A DNA stretch of 64,000 nucleotides from Vibrio ponticus (lineage in GTDB: Bacteria; Pseudomonadota; Gammaproteobacteria; Enterobacterales; Vibrionaceae): the NCBI RefSeq assembly GCF_009938225.1, contig NZ_AP019657.1, positions 496,001 through 560,000 of the forward strand, given 5' to 3'. A program made the position numbers and the translations under genes. Below are positions 1 through 8,170 of the stretch, one piece after another (position 1 is the first letter of the stretch; each line of letters starts with the position of its first letter). Under the pieces are notes generated by a model, which ran no database searches, was not told the origin of the DNA, and saw only the letters and a list, made by a program, of their open reading frames with translations.

Positions 1-732
1 GATTACGACCGTCACGGTATCGTAACGCCAAAAGGTCTAATGAACCCAAACCACTTCTTGGCTGTGTGTATTGATTATCTCTACCGCCATCGTCAAGGCT
101 GGGGTCAAGAGGTTGCAGTGGGTAAAACACTGGTTTCAAGTGCATTGATTGACCGCGTTGTTGCTGATCTCGGTCGCGAACTGTGTGAAGTACCAGTGGG
201 CTTTAAGTGGTTTGTCGATGGGCTTTACACCGGCAAATTCGGTTTTGGCGGCGAAGAGAGCGCAGGCGCTTCTTTCCTACGTAAAGATGGCACGCCATGG
301 TCAACAGATAAAGATGGTATCTTGCTATGTTTGTTAGCGGCTGAAATTACCGCTGTGACGGGCAAAAACCCACAAGACTACTATGAAGAGCTAGCAGCCA
401 AGCATGGTGAGTCTCAATACAACCGTATTCAAGCGGTAGCTAACGGTCCGCAGAAAGATGTGTTGAAGAAACTGAGCCCAGAAATGGTATCTGCAGAGAC
501 ACTTGCGGGGGATGTTATTACTGCACGTCTAACGCACGCTCCAGGTAATGGCGCAGCAATTGGCGGTCTAAAAGTTATCACCGCTAACGGTTGGTTCGCT
601 GCGCGTCCATCAGGCACGGAAGATATCTACAAGATCTACTGTGAGAGCTTCAAAGGTGCTGAGCATCTAAAGCAGATCGAAGCAGAAGCGCAAGAGATCG
701 TCAATCAAGTATTTAAAGACGCTGGTTTATAA
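1..732 (+). CDS. pgm: Phosphoglucomutase (alpha-D-glucose), C-terminal part; 5' end outside the window
   Basis: The reading frame is open from the first base, so this is a gene cut by the window edge; about 243 residues are present, whereas complete Pgm is about 550. Pgm interconverts glucose-1-phosphate and glucose-6-phosphate in the cytoplasm, feeding glycogen and sugar-nucleotide synthesis. Visible family signatures are [15 protein letters not shown] near the cut, the sugar-specificity segment [12 protein letters not shown], and the phosphate-binding loop [16 protein letters not shown] near the C-terminus. The ATG at base 40 is internal, not the true start. A clear intrinsic terminator follows 24 bases after the stop codon. 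Confidence 0.95.
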   Translation, partial: DYDRHGIVTPKGLMNPNHFLAVCIDYLYRHRQGWGQEVAVGKTLVSSALIDRVVADLGRELCEVPVGFKWFVDGLYTGKFGFGGEESAGASFLRKDGTPWSTDKDGILLCLLAAEITAVTGKNPQDYYEELAAKHGESQYNRIQAVANGPQKDVLKKLSPEMVSAETLAGDVITARLTHAPGNGAAIGGLKVITANGWFAARPSGTEDIYKIYCESFKGAEHLKQIEAEAQEIVNQVFKDAGL

Positions 733-755
733 GCTTAAGCTAAGCATTGATTGAG

Positions 756-786
756 AAGAGCTGACGAAAGTCGGCTCTTTGTTTTT
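756..786 (+). terminator. Intrinsic terminator of pgm
   Basis: A ten-pair stem (AAGAGCTGAC with GTCGGCTCTT, one G-T pair) closes on a GAAA tetraloop and is followed by TGTTTTT. It ends pgm transcription before the repeat-rich spacer. Confidence 0.85.
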
Positions 787-787
787 G

Positions 788-1052
788 GAAGCGGAATACG
801 GAGTTGGGAAGACGGAACGTTCGGCTTTGCCTCACTTACGGAAAATAACAACGTTCAATTTTTAAAATAGTCATTCCATAGAGCGAAATATTAAACTTTG
901 TCATTCCATAGAGCGCATTAGCGCGAGTAGGGAATCTTGCTCTTCAGTTGGTTTCATGCGGCGTAGCCCTGAGCCCCTTGTTCTGCTTTTCCGTAGCTCG
1001 CGTTCCGTGAGCGCAGCGTTCCGTTTTCCGTAAGCTATGCGTTCCGCCCCGG
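788..1052. repeat. Repeat-filled spacer between pgm and the DUF1853 gene
   Basis: The roughly 300 bases after pgm hold no credible gene. Bases 788-841 and 985-1052 carry pieces of a mosaic family built from GGAACG and TTACGG linkers around short palindromes, the second in inverted orientation. Between them, 870-888 and 900-942 are two truncated left halves of the dispersed element that is complete at 2804-2900 and 29176-29274; both begin GTCATTCCATAGAGCG. The inverted piece runs into the 3' end of the DUF1853 gene. Confidence 0.7.
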
Positions 1053-1793
1053 CCACACATCTGGCACCACAAACCAAAACTGTCCACTATCGGTTTGGGC
1101 GTGGATAAAGCGCTCTGGGTTTGGCTTGATGATTGTTGCGTCAGGCGTTTTACCCGTTGCCCAGCGGATTTTTGGCAGTTCATACAGCGTTTCTTGTATT
1201 TGGTGGGCTTGAGAATAGTGGCACCAGTAACCGCTGATTTGGCTCGAATCTAGCGGGTATTCTAAGCAGTGGGTTGGGGTAGGCTCGGAATTAAATGGAT
1301 TAATGTAGAGCCTGCCTTGCATGAGCAGATGGTGAGTCGCCACTTCTAATTCTGGGTGTTGCTGATGAAATTGCGCGGTAGTAGACATCGCCAACTGATG
1401 GTTGAGCATGCGCGGTAGTTTTGTCTCTAGCTGATCATGGGCATTCGGGCCAAACCAATTACCGTTGTGCAATAGATAGAACTTTACCGCCACTTCCCAA
1501 TGTTCATTTTTTTGCTTGAGTTTATTGCGTACGATGAGATCGATGGCACCTAACGTTCGCCCTTGCTCAGAGAGTTGGATCTCTTCTGCGAGCACTTGAT
1601 AGTTAGCACTGTTGGCAAAAGCTTGAGTGCATAAGTGTTGATAGATAAACCCTAAACGTTGGTTACCGCTGTATACCGCATTGTTGGCGAGTGGCTGGGA
1701 ATTTAGAGTAGTTAAATCGCAAAATAGATCATGGTGCTCAATAAGGTTTGGGCTGGTGGTAATCCATTGATAAAACTCGTCCAAGGCACTCAT
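1035..1793 (-). CDS. DUF1853 family protein
   Basis: A 252-residue protein recognised as DUF1853, a conserved family of unknown function in Gammaproteobacteria. There is no signal peptide or membrane segment, so it is probably cytoplasmic. The central part (about residues 70-130) has conserved-looking acidic and aromatic positions in LGAIDLIVRN and HWEVAVKFYLL, reminiscent of nuclease-like folds with D-ExK spacing; that resemblance is my inference only. It is divergent from the Nif3-like gene with 89 bases between starts. The last residues and stop codon lie inside a mosaic repeat, so the C-terminal tail is probably repeat-derived. Confidence 0.75.
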   Translation of the reverse strand: MSALDEFYQWITTSPNLIEHHDLFCDLTTLNSQPLANNAVYSGNQRLGFIYQHLCTQAFANSANYQVLAEEIQLSEQGRTLGAIDLIVRNKLKQKNEHWEVAVKFYLLHNGNWFGPNAHDQLETKLPRMLNHQLAMSTTAQFHQQHPELEVATHHLLMQGRLYINPFNSEPTPTHCLEYPLDSSQISGYWCHYSQAHQIQETLYELPKIRWATGKTPDATIIKPNPERFIHAQTDSGQFWFVVPDVWPGRNA

Positions 1794-1882
1794 ATCTACT
1801 CACTATTTTGTATCGGGTTTGTTTCGACAATTGAGAATGAAGTTGTTATAACTTCGCTAAAGTCAGGATACTGGAAAGTAAG

Positions 1883-2641
1883 ATGAATAATCTACAACTT
1901 GAAAAGATACTTAACGAAAAACTCTCACCACAATTGATTAAGGACTACAGTCCAAATGGTCTACAAGTCGAAGGTGGCGAACAAATAAAAAAAATCGTGA
2001 CAGGTGTGACGGCTTCACAAGCACTGATTGATAAAGCGGTAGAGCTTGGCGCTGATGCGCTATTGGTTCACCACGGTTATTTTTGGAAAGGCGAGCCAGA
2101 GCCGATTCGAGGCATGAAAGGTAAACGTATTCGTACCTTGATTAAACATGATATCAACCTGTTTGGTTATCACTTGCCTTTAGACATTCATCCTGAACTC
2201 GGGAACAACGCTGAACTGGCGCGTTTACTCGAGATTGAAGTAGTAGGTGGATTAGAAGCTCATCCTCAATCGGTCGCGATGCATGGTCGTCTAAAACAGC
2301 CTGTAACGGGCGCTGAGTTTGCCGCACGTATTGACACAGTATTAAAGCGTAAGCCTCTCCATATCGCACCTGAGAGCGCAGAAAAGCGTATTGAAACTGT
2401 CGGTTGGTGCACAGGTGGCGGGCAAGACTATATCGAGCTTGCTGCACAACATGGTTTGGATGCATTTATTTCGGGTGAGATCTCAGAACGCACGACTTAC
2501 AGTGCGCGCGAGCTGGATATTCACTACTTTGCTGCTGGGCACCACGCCACTGAGCGTTACGGGATCAAAGCCCTTGGTGAGTGGCTAGCAAGCGAACATG
2601 GCTTGGATGTGACCTTTATTGATATCGATAATCCGGTTTAA
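1883..2641 (+). CDS. Nif3-like dinuclear metal centre protein (YbgI family)
   Basis: A 252-residue member of the Nif3/YbgI family, which forms toroidal hexamers with a two-metal site in each subunit. The metal ligands are recognisable: the HHG pair in LLVHHGYFWKGEP (about residues 63-64), the aspartate in YHLPLDIHPELGNN (about 101), and the C-terminal GHHATERYG pair (about 215 and 219). Members have been linked to GTP cyclohydrolase-like activity and to metal or tetrapyrrole handling, but the physiological substrate is not settled. ATG start with upstream GGAAAGTAAG. The gene ends directly against a block of mosaic repeats. Confidence 0.9.
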   Translation: MNNLQLEKILNEKLSPQLIKDYSPNGLQVEGGEQIKKIVTGVTASQALIDKAVELGADALLVHHGYFWKGEPEPIRGMKGKRIRTLIKHDINLFGYHLPLDIHPELGNNAELARLLEIEVVGGLEAHPQSVAMHGRLKQPVTGAEFAARIDTVLKRKPLHIAPESAEKRIETVGWCTGGGQDYIELAAQHGLDAFISGEISERTTYSARELDIHYFAAGHHATERYGIKALGEWLASEHGLDVTFIDIDNPV

Positions 2642-2642
2642 A

Positions 2643-2790
2643 GGGACGAGGAAAAGGAACGGACTTCATCCTACGGAACGCTGCGCTTCGGGATGCGGGG
2701 ACGGGCTTTGCCTTACGAAATGCTTCGCTTACGGATATGGGAACAGGCTTCGCCTTACGGAATATGGGCCGGCTTTGTCTTATCGAGTGC
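2643..2790. repeat. Mosaic hairpin-repeat block
   Basis: About 150 bases of alternating linkers (GGAACG, GGGATGCGGGG, CTTACGG) and short palindromes such as AGGC-TTC-GCCT and GGC-TTT-GCC. The linkers recur at 14540-14655 and 788-1052, while the palindromes differ between units. No gene is credible here; a short open frame at 2619-2825 is made of the repeat. Confidence 0.65.
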
Positions 2791-2803
2791 TTGGCTTAAG
2801 TTT

Positions 2804-2900
2804 GTCATTCTATAGAGTGCGTTAGCACGAGTAGGGAATCTTGTTTTGTTGTGTAAAAGCGAGATCCACAACTCGCTCGTTCCTCGCTCTTGAGGATGAC
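2804..2900. repeat. Dispersed palindromic element, full-length copy (97 bp)
   Basis: Begins GTCATTCTATAGAG, contains the inner arms GGGAATCT and AGATCC, and ends GAGGATGAC, so nested inverted repeats span the whole element. A second full copy of 99 bp is at 29176-29274, and truncated copies are near 870-942 and 25516-25652. It is non-coding and resembles a small non-autonomous mobile element or an extragenic palindrome. Confidence 0.7.
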
Positions 2901-3026
2901 AGGGGTATGGTTATGCTCTTGAGGATGACAAATATATAAAGTGTCTCGCTCTTGAGGGGCGTAAGGTTTGATGTTCACTCTCGATTACTAAAAATCATTG
3001 ACTCAACTTGTGCTCCAAACGACAAA

Positions 3027-3102
<76 letters not shown>

Positions 3103-3137
3103 AAAAAGAAAGGGCTGACGTTTCACGGCAGCCCTTT
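3103..3137 (-). terminator. Intrinsic terminator of gltA
   Basis: Read on the minus strand, AAAGGGCTG (3137-3129) pairs with CAGCCCTTT (3117-3109) and is followed by CTTTTTGG. It lies 21 bases beyond the gltA stop codon and abuts the heptamer array. Confidence 0.85.
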
Positions 3138-3157
3138 GCTTTTCTATGCTCTATCGC

Positions 3158-4447
3158 CTATTCACGCTCATGTAGAGGGCGGAACTCGCGCTGGTCTTCA
3201 CCAGTGTATAGCTGACGAGGACGACCGATACGGTTAGTCGGGTCGCTGTGCATTTCGTTCCAGTGTGCAATCCAGCCGATAGTACGAGACATGGCAAAGA
3301 TTACAGTAAACATTGATACTGGAATACCGATCGCTTTCAGAATGATACCTGAGTAGAAGTCTACGTTCGGGTACAGTTTCTTCGATACGAAGTATTCGTC
3401 AGACAGAGCAATACGCTCAAGTTCCATTGCAACATCTAGCAGTGGATCTTGGATGTTTAGCTCAGTCAGAACCTCATGACATGCTTCACGCATTACGGTT
3501 GCGCGTGGGTCATAGTTCTTATACACGCGGTGACCAAAGCCCATTAGACGGAATGGGTCGTCTTTGTCTTTCGCACGCTCAACGAACTCTGGAATGTTTT
3601 CGACACTACCGATTTCTTCCAGCATCTTCAGACACGCTTCGTTAGCGCCGCCGTGCGCAGGTCCCCACAGTGATGCGATACCCGCTGCAATACATGCAAA
3701 TGGGTTAGCACCAGAAGAACCAGACAGACGTACTGTTGACGTTGATGCGTTTTGCTCGTGGTCTGCGTGTAGTGTGAAAATTTTATCCATTGCACGTGCA
3801 ACAACAGGGTTCACTTCATATTCTTCACATGGGTTAGCAAACATCATGTGTAGGAAGTTTTCCGCGTAGTTTAGGTCGTTGCGTGGGTAGATAAATGGCT
3901 GACCAATTGAGTACTTGTAACACATGGCAGCCAGAGTCGGCATTTTTGAAATCAGACGATAAGCCGCGATCTCACGGTGTACGTCATTGTTGATATCAAG
4001 TGAATCGTGGTAGAAAGCTGCTAGAGCACCAACCACACCACACATAACCGCCATAGGGTGTGCATCACGGCGGAAACCGTGGAAGAAGCTAGCAATCTGC
4101 TCATGCACCATCGTATGACGAGTTACCGTCGTTTTGAACTTCTCGTATTGCTCACGGGTTGGGGCTTCACCGTAAAGAAGAATATAACAGACTTCCAAAT
4201 AATCCGCGTTATTCGCTAATTGATCGATAGGGAAGCCTCGGTGCAGTAGTACACCTTTGCCGCCATCGATGTAGGTAATCTGAGATTCACAAGATGCAGT
4301 GGCAAGAAAACCTGGGTCAAAAGTAAAGTGGCCTGTTGCCCCAAGTTTGCGAACATCAATTACGTCAGGACCAATAGTCCCTTCCATAATTGGCAGCTCG
4401 ACCGGCGCTTGACCTTCAATATGAAGGGTAGCTTTCTTTTCCGCCAT
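3158..4447 (-). CDS. gltA: Citrate synthase (type II)
   Basis: A 429-residue protein, the normal length for the hexameric, NADH-inhibited citrate synthase of Gram-negative bacteria. It condenses acetyl-CoA with oxaloacetate to form citrate, the entry step of the TCA cycle. Catalytic regions are visible: the first histidine in [16 protein letters not shown] followed by [10 protein letters not shown], the second in [14 protein letters not shown], and the aspartate in NVDFYSG. The start is ATG with a good AGGAGATTG-type ribosome site just upstream. It is divergent from sdhCDAB-sucABCD across a 397-base control region, the same arrangement as in E. coli. Confidence 0.98.
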   Translation of the reverse strand: MAEKKATLHIEGQAPVELPIMEGTIGPDVIDVRKLGATGHFTFDPGFLATASCESQITYIDGGKGVLLHRGFPIDQLANNADYLEVCYILLYGEAPTREQYEKFKTTVTRHTMVHEQIASFFHGFRRDAHPMAVMCGVVGALAAFYHDSLDINNDVHREIAAYRLISKMPTLAAMCYKYSIGQPFIYPRNDLNYAENFLHMMFANPCEEYEVNPVVARAMDKIFTLHADHEQNASTSTVRLSGSSGANPFACIAAGIASLWGPAHGGANEACLKMLEEIGSVENIPEFVERAKDKDDPFRLMGFGHRVYKNYDPRATVMREACHEVLTELNIQDPLLDVAMELERIALSDEYFVSKKLYPNVDFYSGIILKAIGIPVSMFTVIFAMSRTIGWIAHWNEMHSDPTNRIGRPRQLYTGEDQREFRPLHERE

Positions 4448-4844
4448 AACAATCTCCTTTGTTTATTATTTAATCCATCCAGGATGTTTGTGTGCCATTT
4501 TTGTACGTCTGTTCGTTAACAAAGTCAATTTTTCTCCTCTGATGTGTGCTCTTGTTATGATTTTTTGCGTACATTAAGTTAAAAATCTGTTCTGTGTAGC
4601 AAAAATTGTTACGCTAATTGTATTAGAATGTTGCCAACCGTATATTGGTGGCGTGAAATCTGGGAGAAACCTAATAAATTCAAGGATTGAAAGAATTATC
4701 GTCTATTTTCTTAAGCCTTGATGTTAACAATTTGTTTACAATTAACTCGTTTGCTTTTGTTGGGTTTTGTTATCGGAATGTTATAATTTTAAAGGGTTCA
4801 GCTTCCAAGTTTCGTCAATAACTATAAATGCTCTAGTGAGCTGA
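4448..4844. promoter_or_regulatory. Divergent control region between gltA and sdhC
   Basis: An A/T-rich region of 397 bases with no gene. It must carry the promoters of gltA (minus) and the sdh-suc operon (plus). One recognisable operator-like element is a pair of direct repeats, GTTAAC at 4723 and GTTTAC at 4734, exactly 11 bases apart and followed by AATTAAC. That spacing fits the ArcA site pattern, and ArcA represses both promoters in E. coli. I could not place -35/-10 boxes with confidence. Confidence 0.5.
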
Positions 4845-5237
4845 GTGAGCAAGCCCGTGAAAGAAAGAAAGTCAAGACCTGTAAACCTAGACTTGCAAAC
4901 CATACGCTTTCCGATCACTGCTATCGCATCTATTCTTCACCGAGTTTCCGGTGTGATCACGTTTGTAGCAGTCGGTATCCTGTTATGGTTGCTGTCTTTA
5001 TCTCTATCATCTCCTGTCGGATATATGAAAGCTGTCGATATTGTTGATGGCTGGTTTTTCACGTTTATCCTGTGGGGAATCCTAACCGCTTTGGCCTACC
5101 ACATTGTGGGTGGCGTTCGTCACTTGTTGATGGACCTAGGCTATTTTGAAGAGCTGGACACTGGCGCGATGAGCGCGAAGGTTTCATTTGGTGTTACAGC
5201 TGTGCTGTCTCTATTGGCGGGGGTATTGGTATGGTAA
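4845..5237 (+). CDS. sdhC: Succinate dehydrogenase cytochrome b556 subunit
   Basis: A 130-residue inner-membrane subunit of complex II with three predicted membrane helices (about 27-50, 66-92 and 108-129). With SdhD it binds haem b and ubiquinone. The quinone-site motif SILHRVSG (Ser29, Arg33) matches E. coli Ser27/Arg31, and His86 in ALAYHIVGG corresponds to the haem ligand. The start is GTG at 4845; no in-frame ATG lies close by and the family N-terminus (SKPVKERKSRPVNLDL) begins here. First gene of the sdhCDAB-sucABCD operon; its end overlaps the sdhD start by 7 bases. Confidence 0.96.
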   Translation: MSKPVKERKSRPVNLDLQTIRFPITAIASILHRVSGVITFVAVGILLWLLSLSLSSPVGYMKAVDIVDGWFFTFILWGILTALAYHIVGGVRHLLMDLGYFEELDTGAMSAKVSFGVTAVLSLLAGVLVW

Positions 5238-5575
5238 ACCACGTTTCATCATTTGGTCGTAATGGTGTGCATGATTTCCTATTGATTCGTGCAACTGCAA
5301 TCATTATGACGTTATACACGATTTATCTAGTGAGCTTTGTGGCTTTTGCTGATATCTCGTACGCATCATGGAGCCAGTTTTTTGCTGGTAACTTCACCAA
5401 AGCATTCACAATGGTCGCACTGACTTGCGTGTTGATTCACGCTTGGATCGGTTTGTGGCAGGTGCTGACTGACTACATCAAGTGCACTAAGTTGCGCGGT
5501 GGTTTGCAAGTCGGCGTAGTCGCGCTATTGCTTGGCTACTTCTTCTCTGGTCTGTTTATTCTGTGGGGTGCGTAA
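5231..5575 (+). CDS. sdhD: Succinate dehydrogenase membrane anchor subunit
   Basis: A 114-residue membrane anchor of complex II with three predicted helices. The second helix region carries His70 (VLIHAWIGLW), equivalent to the E. coli haem b ligand, and the following Asp81-Tyr82 pair matches the ubiquinone-site residues. It overlaps sdhC by 7 bases at its ATG, and the sdhA start codon follows its stop directly, indicating translational coupling along the operon. Confidence 0.96.
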   Translation: MVNHVSSFGRNGVHDFLLIRATAIIMTLYTIYLVSFVAFADISYASWSQFFAGNFTKAFTMVALTCVLIHAWIGLWQVLTDYIKCTKLRGGLQVGVVALLLGYFFSGLFILWGA

Positions 5576-7342
5576 GTGTCTATTCCAGTTCGTGAATTCG
5601 ATGCCGTGGTAATCGGCGCAGGCGGTGCAGGTATGCGTGCCGCTCTACAAATTTCAGAGCAAGGTTTAACTTGTGCTCTACTTTCAAAAGTTTTCCCTAC
5701 ACGTTCGCACACGGTATCAGCACAAGGCGGTATCACGGTAGCGTTAGGTAACTCACACAAGGATGATTGGCAGTGGCACATGTACGACACCGTAAAAGGG
5801 TCGGACTACATTGGTGACCAAAATGCGATCGAATACATGTGTAAGAATGGTCCTGAGTCGGTAATCGAACTTGAAAAAATGGGTTTACCATTTTCACGTT
5901 TTGACAACGGTTCAATTTACCAACGTCCATTTGGTGGTCAGTCTAAAGAGTTTGGTGGCGAGCAAGCGGCACGTACGGCTGCGGCTGCTGACCGTACTGG
6001 TCACGCATTGCTGCATACGTTGTACCAGCAAAACGTGAAACACAAAACGATGATCTTTTCCGAGTGGTATGCACTGGATTTGGTGAAGAACCAAGATGGT
6101 GCCGTGGTCGGTTGTACCGCTATCTGCATGGAAACGGGTGAAATTGTTTACTTCAAATCAAAAGCAACCATCCTTGCTACGGGCGGTGCTGGTCGTATTT
6201 ACGCATCGACAACCAATGCACACATCAATACTGGTGATGGTGTTGGTATGGCTCTGCGTGCTGGCGTACCGATGCAAGATATGGAGATGTGGCAGTTCCA
6301 CCCTACGGGTATTGCGGGAGCCGGTGTACTGGTGACAGAAGGCTGTCGTGGTGAAGGTGGTTACCTACTTAACAAAGATGGCGAGCGCTTTATGGAGCGT
6401 TACGCACCAAACGCGAAAGACTTAGCTGGTCGTGACGTTGTTGCACGTTCAATGATGATTGAGATCCGTGAAGGTCGCGGCTGTGATGGTCCATGGGGTC
6501 CACACATTAAACTGAAACTGGATCACCTAGGTAAAGAAGTGCTTGAGTCGCGTCTGCCAGGTATCTGTGAGTTATCTCGTACCTTTGCGCATGTTGATCC
6601 AGTGAAAGAACCGATTCCAGTTATCCCAACTTGTCACTACATGATGGGTGGCGTGCCAACACAGGTTTCAGGTCAAGCGATTAAGCAAACAGCAGACGGT
6701 GGCGATGTCGAAGTTCAAGGTCTATTTGCTTGTGGTGAAATCGCGTCTGTATCGGTGCATGGTGCTAACCGTCTAGGTGGTAACTCACTACTTGATTTGG
6801 TGGTATTTGGTCGTGCAACTGGTTTACACCTTGGTGAAACACTTGCGGCACAATCTGAAGCACGCCCTGCGTCTGAGTCAGATATCGAAGCGTCGTTGGC
6901 ACGTACAATGCGTTGGGAGAATAGCGCAAGCGGTGAAGACCCATTCCAAATTCGTAAAGATCTGCAACAGTGCATGCAGAATAGCTTCTCGGTATTCCGC
7001 GAAGGCGATGCAATGGCTACCGGTCTAGAAGAGTTGAAAGTGATTCGTGAGCGCTTAAAAGAAGCGCATCTATCTGACAAGTCGAAAGAGTTCAATACTC
7101 AACGTATTGAGTGTCTAGAACTAGACAACTTAATGGAGACTGCTTTCTCAACTGCGGTTGCGGCTAACTACCGTACAGAAAGCCGTGGCGCACATGCTCG
7201 CTTTGACTTCCCTGAGCGTGATGATGAGAACTGGCTATGTCACTCAATCTATAACCCGGAAACGGAACAGATGTCGAAGCGTGATGTCAACATGACACCT
7301 GTGCATCGTGATGCGTTCCCGCCGAAAGTTCGTACGTACTAA
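5576..7342 (+). CDS. sdhA: Succinate dehydrogenase flavoprotein subunit
   Basis: A 588-residue catalytic subunit, the normal length. It oxidises succinate to fumarate and passes electrons through covalently bound FAD to SdhB. The dinucleotide-binding GAGGAG loop lies at residues 14-19, and the FAD-linking His45 is in [10 protein letters not shown]. Active-site segments include [11 protein letters not shown] and [11 protein letters not shown]; the C-terminal part has the conserved [12 protein letters not shown]. Translation starts at GTG immediately after the sdhD stop codon. Confidence 0.98.
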   Translation: MSIPVREFDAVVIGAGGAGMRAALQISEQGLTCALLSKVFPTRSHTVSAQGGITVALGNSHKDDWQWHMYDTVKGSDYIGDQNAIEYMCKNGPESVIELEKMGLPFSRFDNGSIYQRPFGGQSKEFGGEQAARTAAAADRTGHALLHTLYQQNVKHKTMIFSEWYALDLVKNQDGAVVGCTAICMETGEIVYFKSKATILATGGAGRIYASTTNAHINTGDGVGMALRAGVPMQDMEMWQFHPTGIAGAGVLVTEGCRGEGGYLLNKDGERFMERYAPNAKDLAGRDVVARSMMIEIREGRGCDGPWGPHIKLKLDHLGKEVLESRLPGICELSRTFAHVDPVKEPIPVIPTCHYMMGGVPTQVSGQAIKQTADGGDVEVQGLFACGEIASVSVHGANRLGGNSLLDLVVFGRATGLHLGETLAAQSEARPASESDIEASLARTMRWENSASGEDPFQIRKDLQQCMQNSFSVFREGDAMATGLEELKVIRERLKEAHLSDKSKEFNTQRIECLELDNLMETAFSTAVAANYRTESRGAHARFDFPERDDENWLCHSIYNPETEQMSKRDVNMTPVHRDAFPPKVRTY

Positions 7343-7356
7343 GGGAGGAATAAAAA

Positions 7357-8067
7357 ATGAAACTTAACTTCTCTTTGTACCGCTATAACCCTGATGTTGA
7401 TAACAAGCCTTACATGAAAGACTACACGCTTGAGGTCGAGGAAGGTTCCGATATGATGGTGCTTGATGCACTTATCCTATTGAAAGAACAAGACCCTAGT
7501 ATTGCGTTCCGTCGTTCATGCCGTGAAGGTGTTTGTGGTTCAGATGGTTTGAACATGAATGGTAAAAATGGTTTGGCATGTATCACCCCGCTTTCTGCTC
7601 TGCAGGGCGATAAAATCGTGATTCGTCCACTGCCTGGATTACCAGTCGTACGTGATCTGATTGTCGATATGACTCAGTTCTACGATAACTACGCGAAGGT
7701 GAAACCATTCTTGATCTCTGATGGCGTGATGCCGCCGTCACGTGAGAATCTACAAATGCCAGAAGATCGTGCGCATCTTGATGGTTTGTATGAATGTATC
7801 ATGTGTGCATGTTGTACCACTTCATGCCCATCGTTCTGGTGGAACCCTGATAAATTCATCGGACCTGCTGGTCTATTAGCCGCTTATCGTTGGCTAATTG
7901 ACAGCCGAGATACGGCAACTGATGAACGATTGTCCGATCTCGACGACGCATTTAGTGTTTTTCGTTGCCATGGCATCATGAATTGTGTAAGTGTTTGTCC
8001 TAAGGGACTAAATCCTACGAAAGCAATTGGTCACATCAAGTCGATGTTGGTGAATCGCTCGGTTTAG
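7357..8067 (+). CDS. sdhB: Succinate dehydrogenase iron-sulfur subunit
   Basis: A 236-residue electron-transfer subunit with all three cluster motifs: the [2Fe-2S] set in CREGVCGSDG (Cys55, Cys60, Asp63, Cys75, with Asp63 as in E. coli), and the motifs CIMCACCTTSCPS and CVSVCPKGLNP for the [4Fe-4S] and [3Fe-4S] clusters. It relays electrons from FAD in SdhA to quinone at SdhCD. A strong AAGGGAGGAA ribosome site precedes the ATG. A stem-loop lies between it and sucA. Confidence 0.98.
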   Translation: MKLNFSLYRYNPDVDNKPYMKDYTLEVEEGSDMMVLDALILLKEQDPSIAFRRSCREGVCGSDGLNMNGKNGLACITPLSALQGDKIVIRPLPGLPVVRDLIVDMTQFYDNYAKVKPFLISDGVMPPSRENLQMPEDRAHLDGLYECIMCACCTTSCPSFWWNPDKFIGPAGLLAAYRWLIDSRDTATDERLSDLDDAFSVFRCHGIMNCVSVCPKGLNPTKAIGHIKSMLVNRSV

Positions 8068-8082
8068 TGAACTGATAAAATT

Positions 8083-8108
8083 GCCGCTATTCAATTTCGG
8101 GTAGCGGC
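8083..8108 (+). promoter_or_regulatory. Intercistronic stem-loop between sdhB and sucA
   Basis: GCCGCTA (8083-8089) pairs with TAGCGGC (8102-8108) across a 12-base loop. No T-run follows, so it is more likely an RNA-processing or stability element than a terminator, which fits co-transcription of sdh and suc. Confidence 0.5.
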
Positions 8109-8170
8109 CTATTCAATAGAAGCGCGGCATAGACCGCTGCAAACGTGAAAACTACTGGTTAAGGGAAAAT

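Noticed and set aside
944..1183. 79-residue open frame on the minus strand
   Set aside because: It overlaps the DUF1853 gene in another frame and is made largely of repeat sequence.
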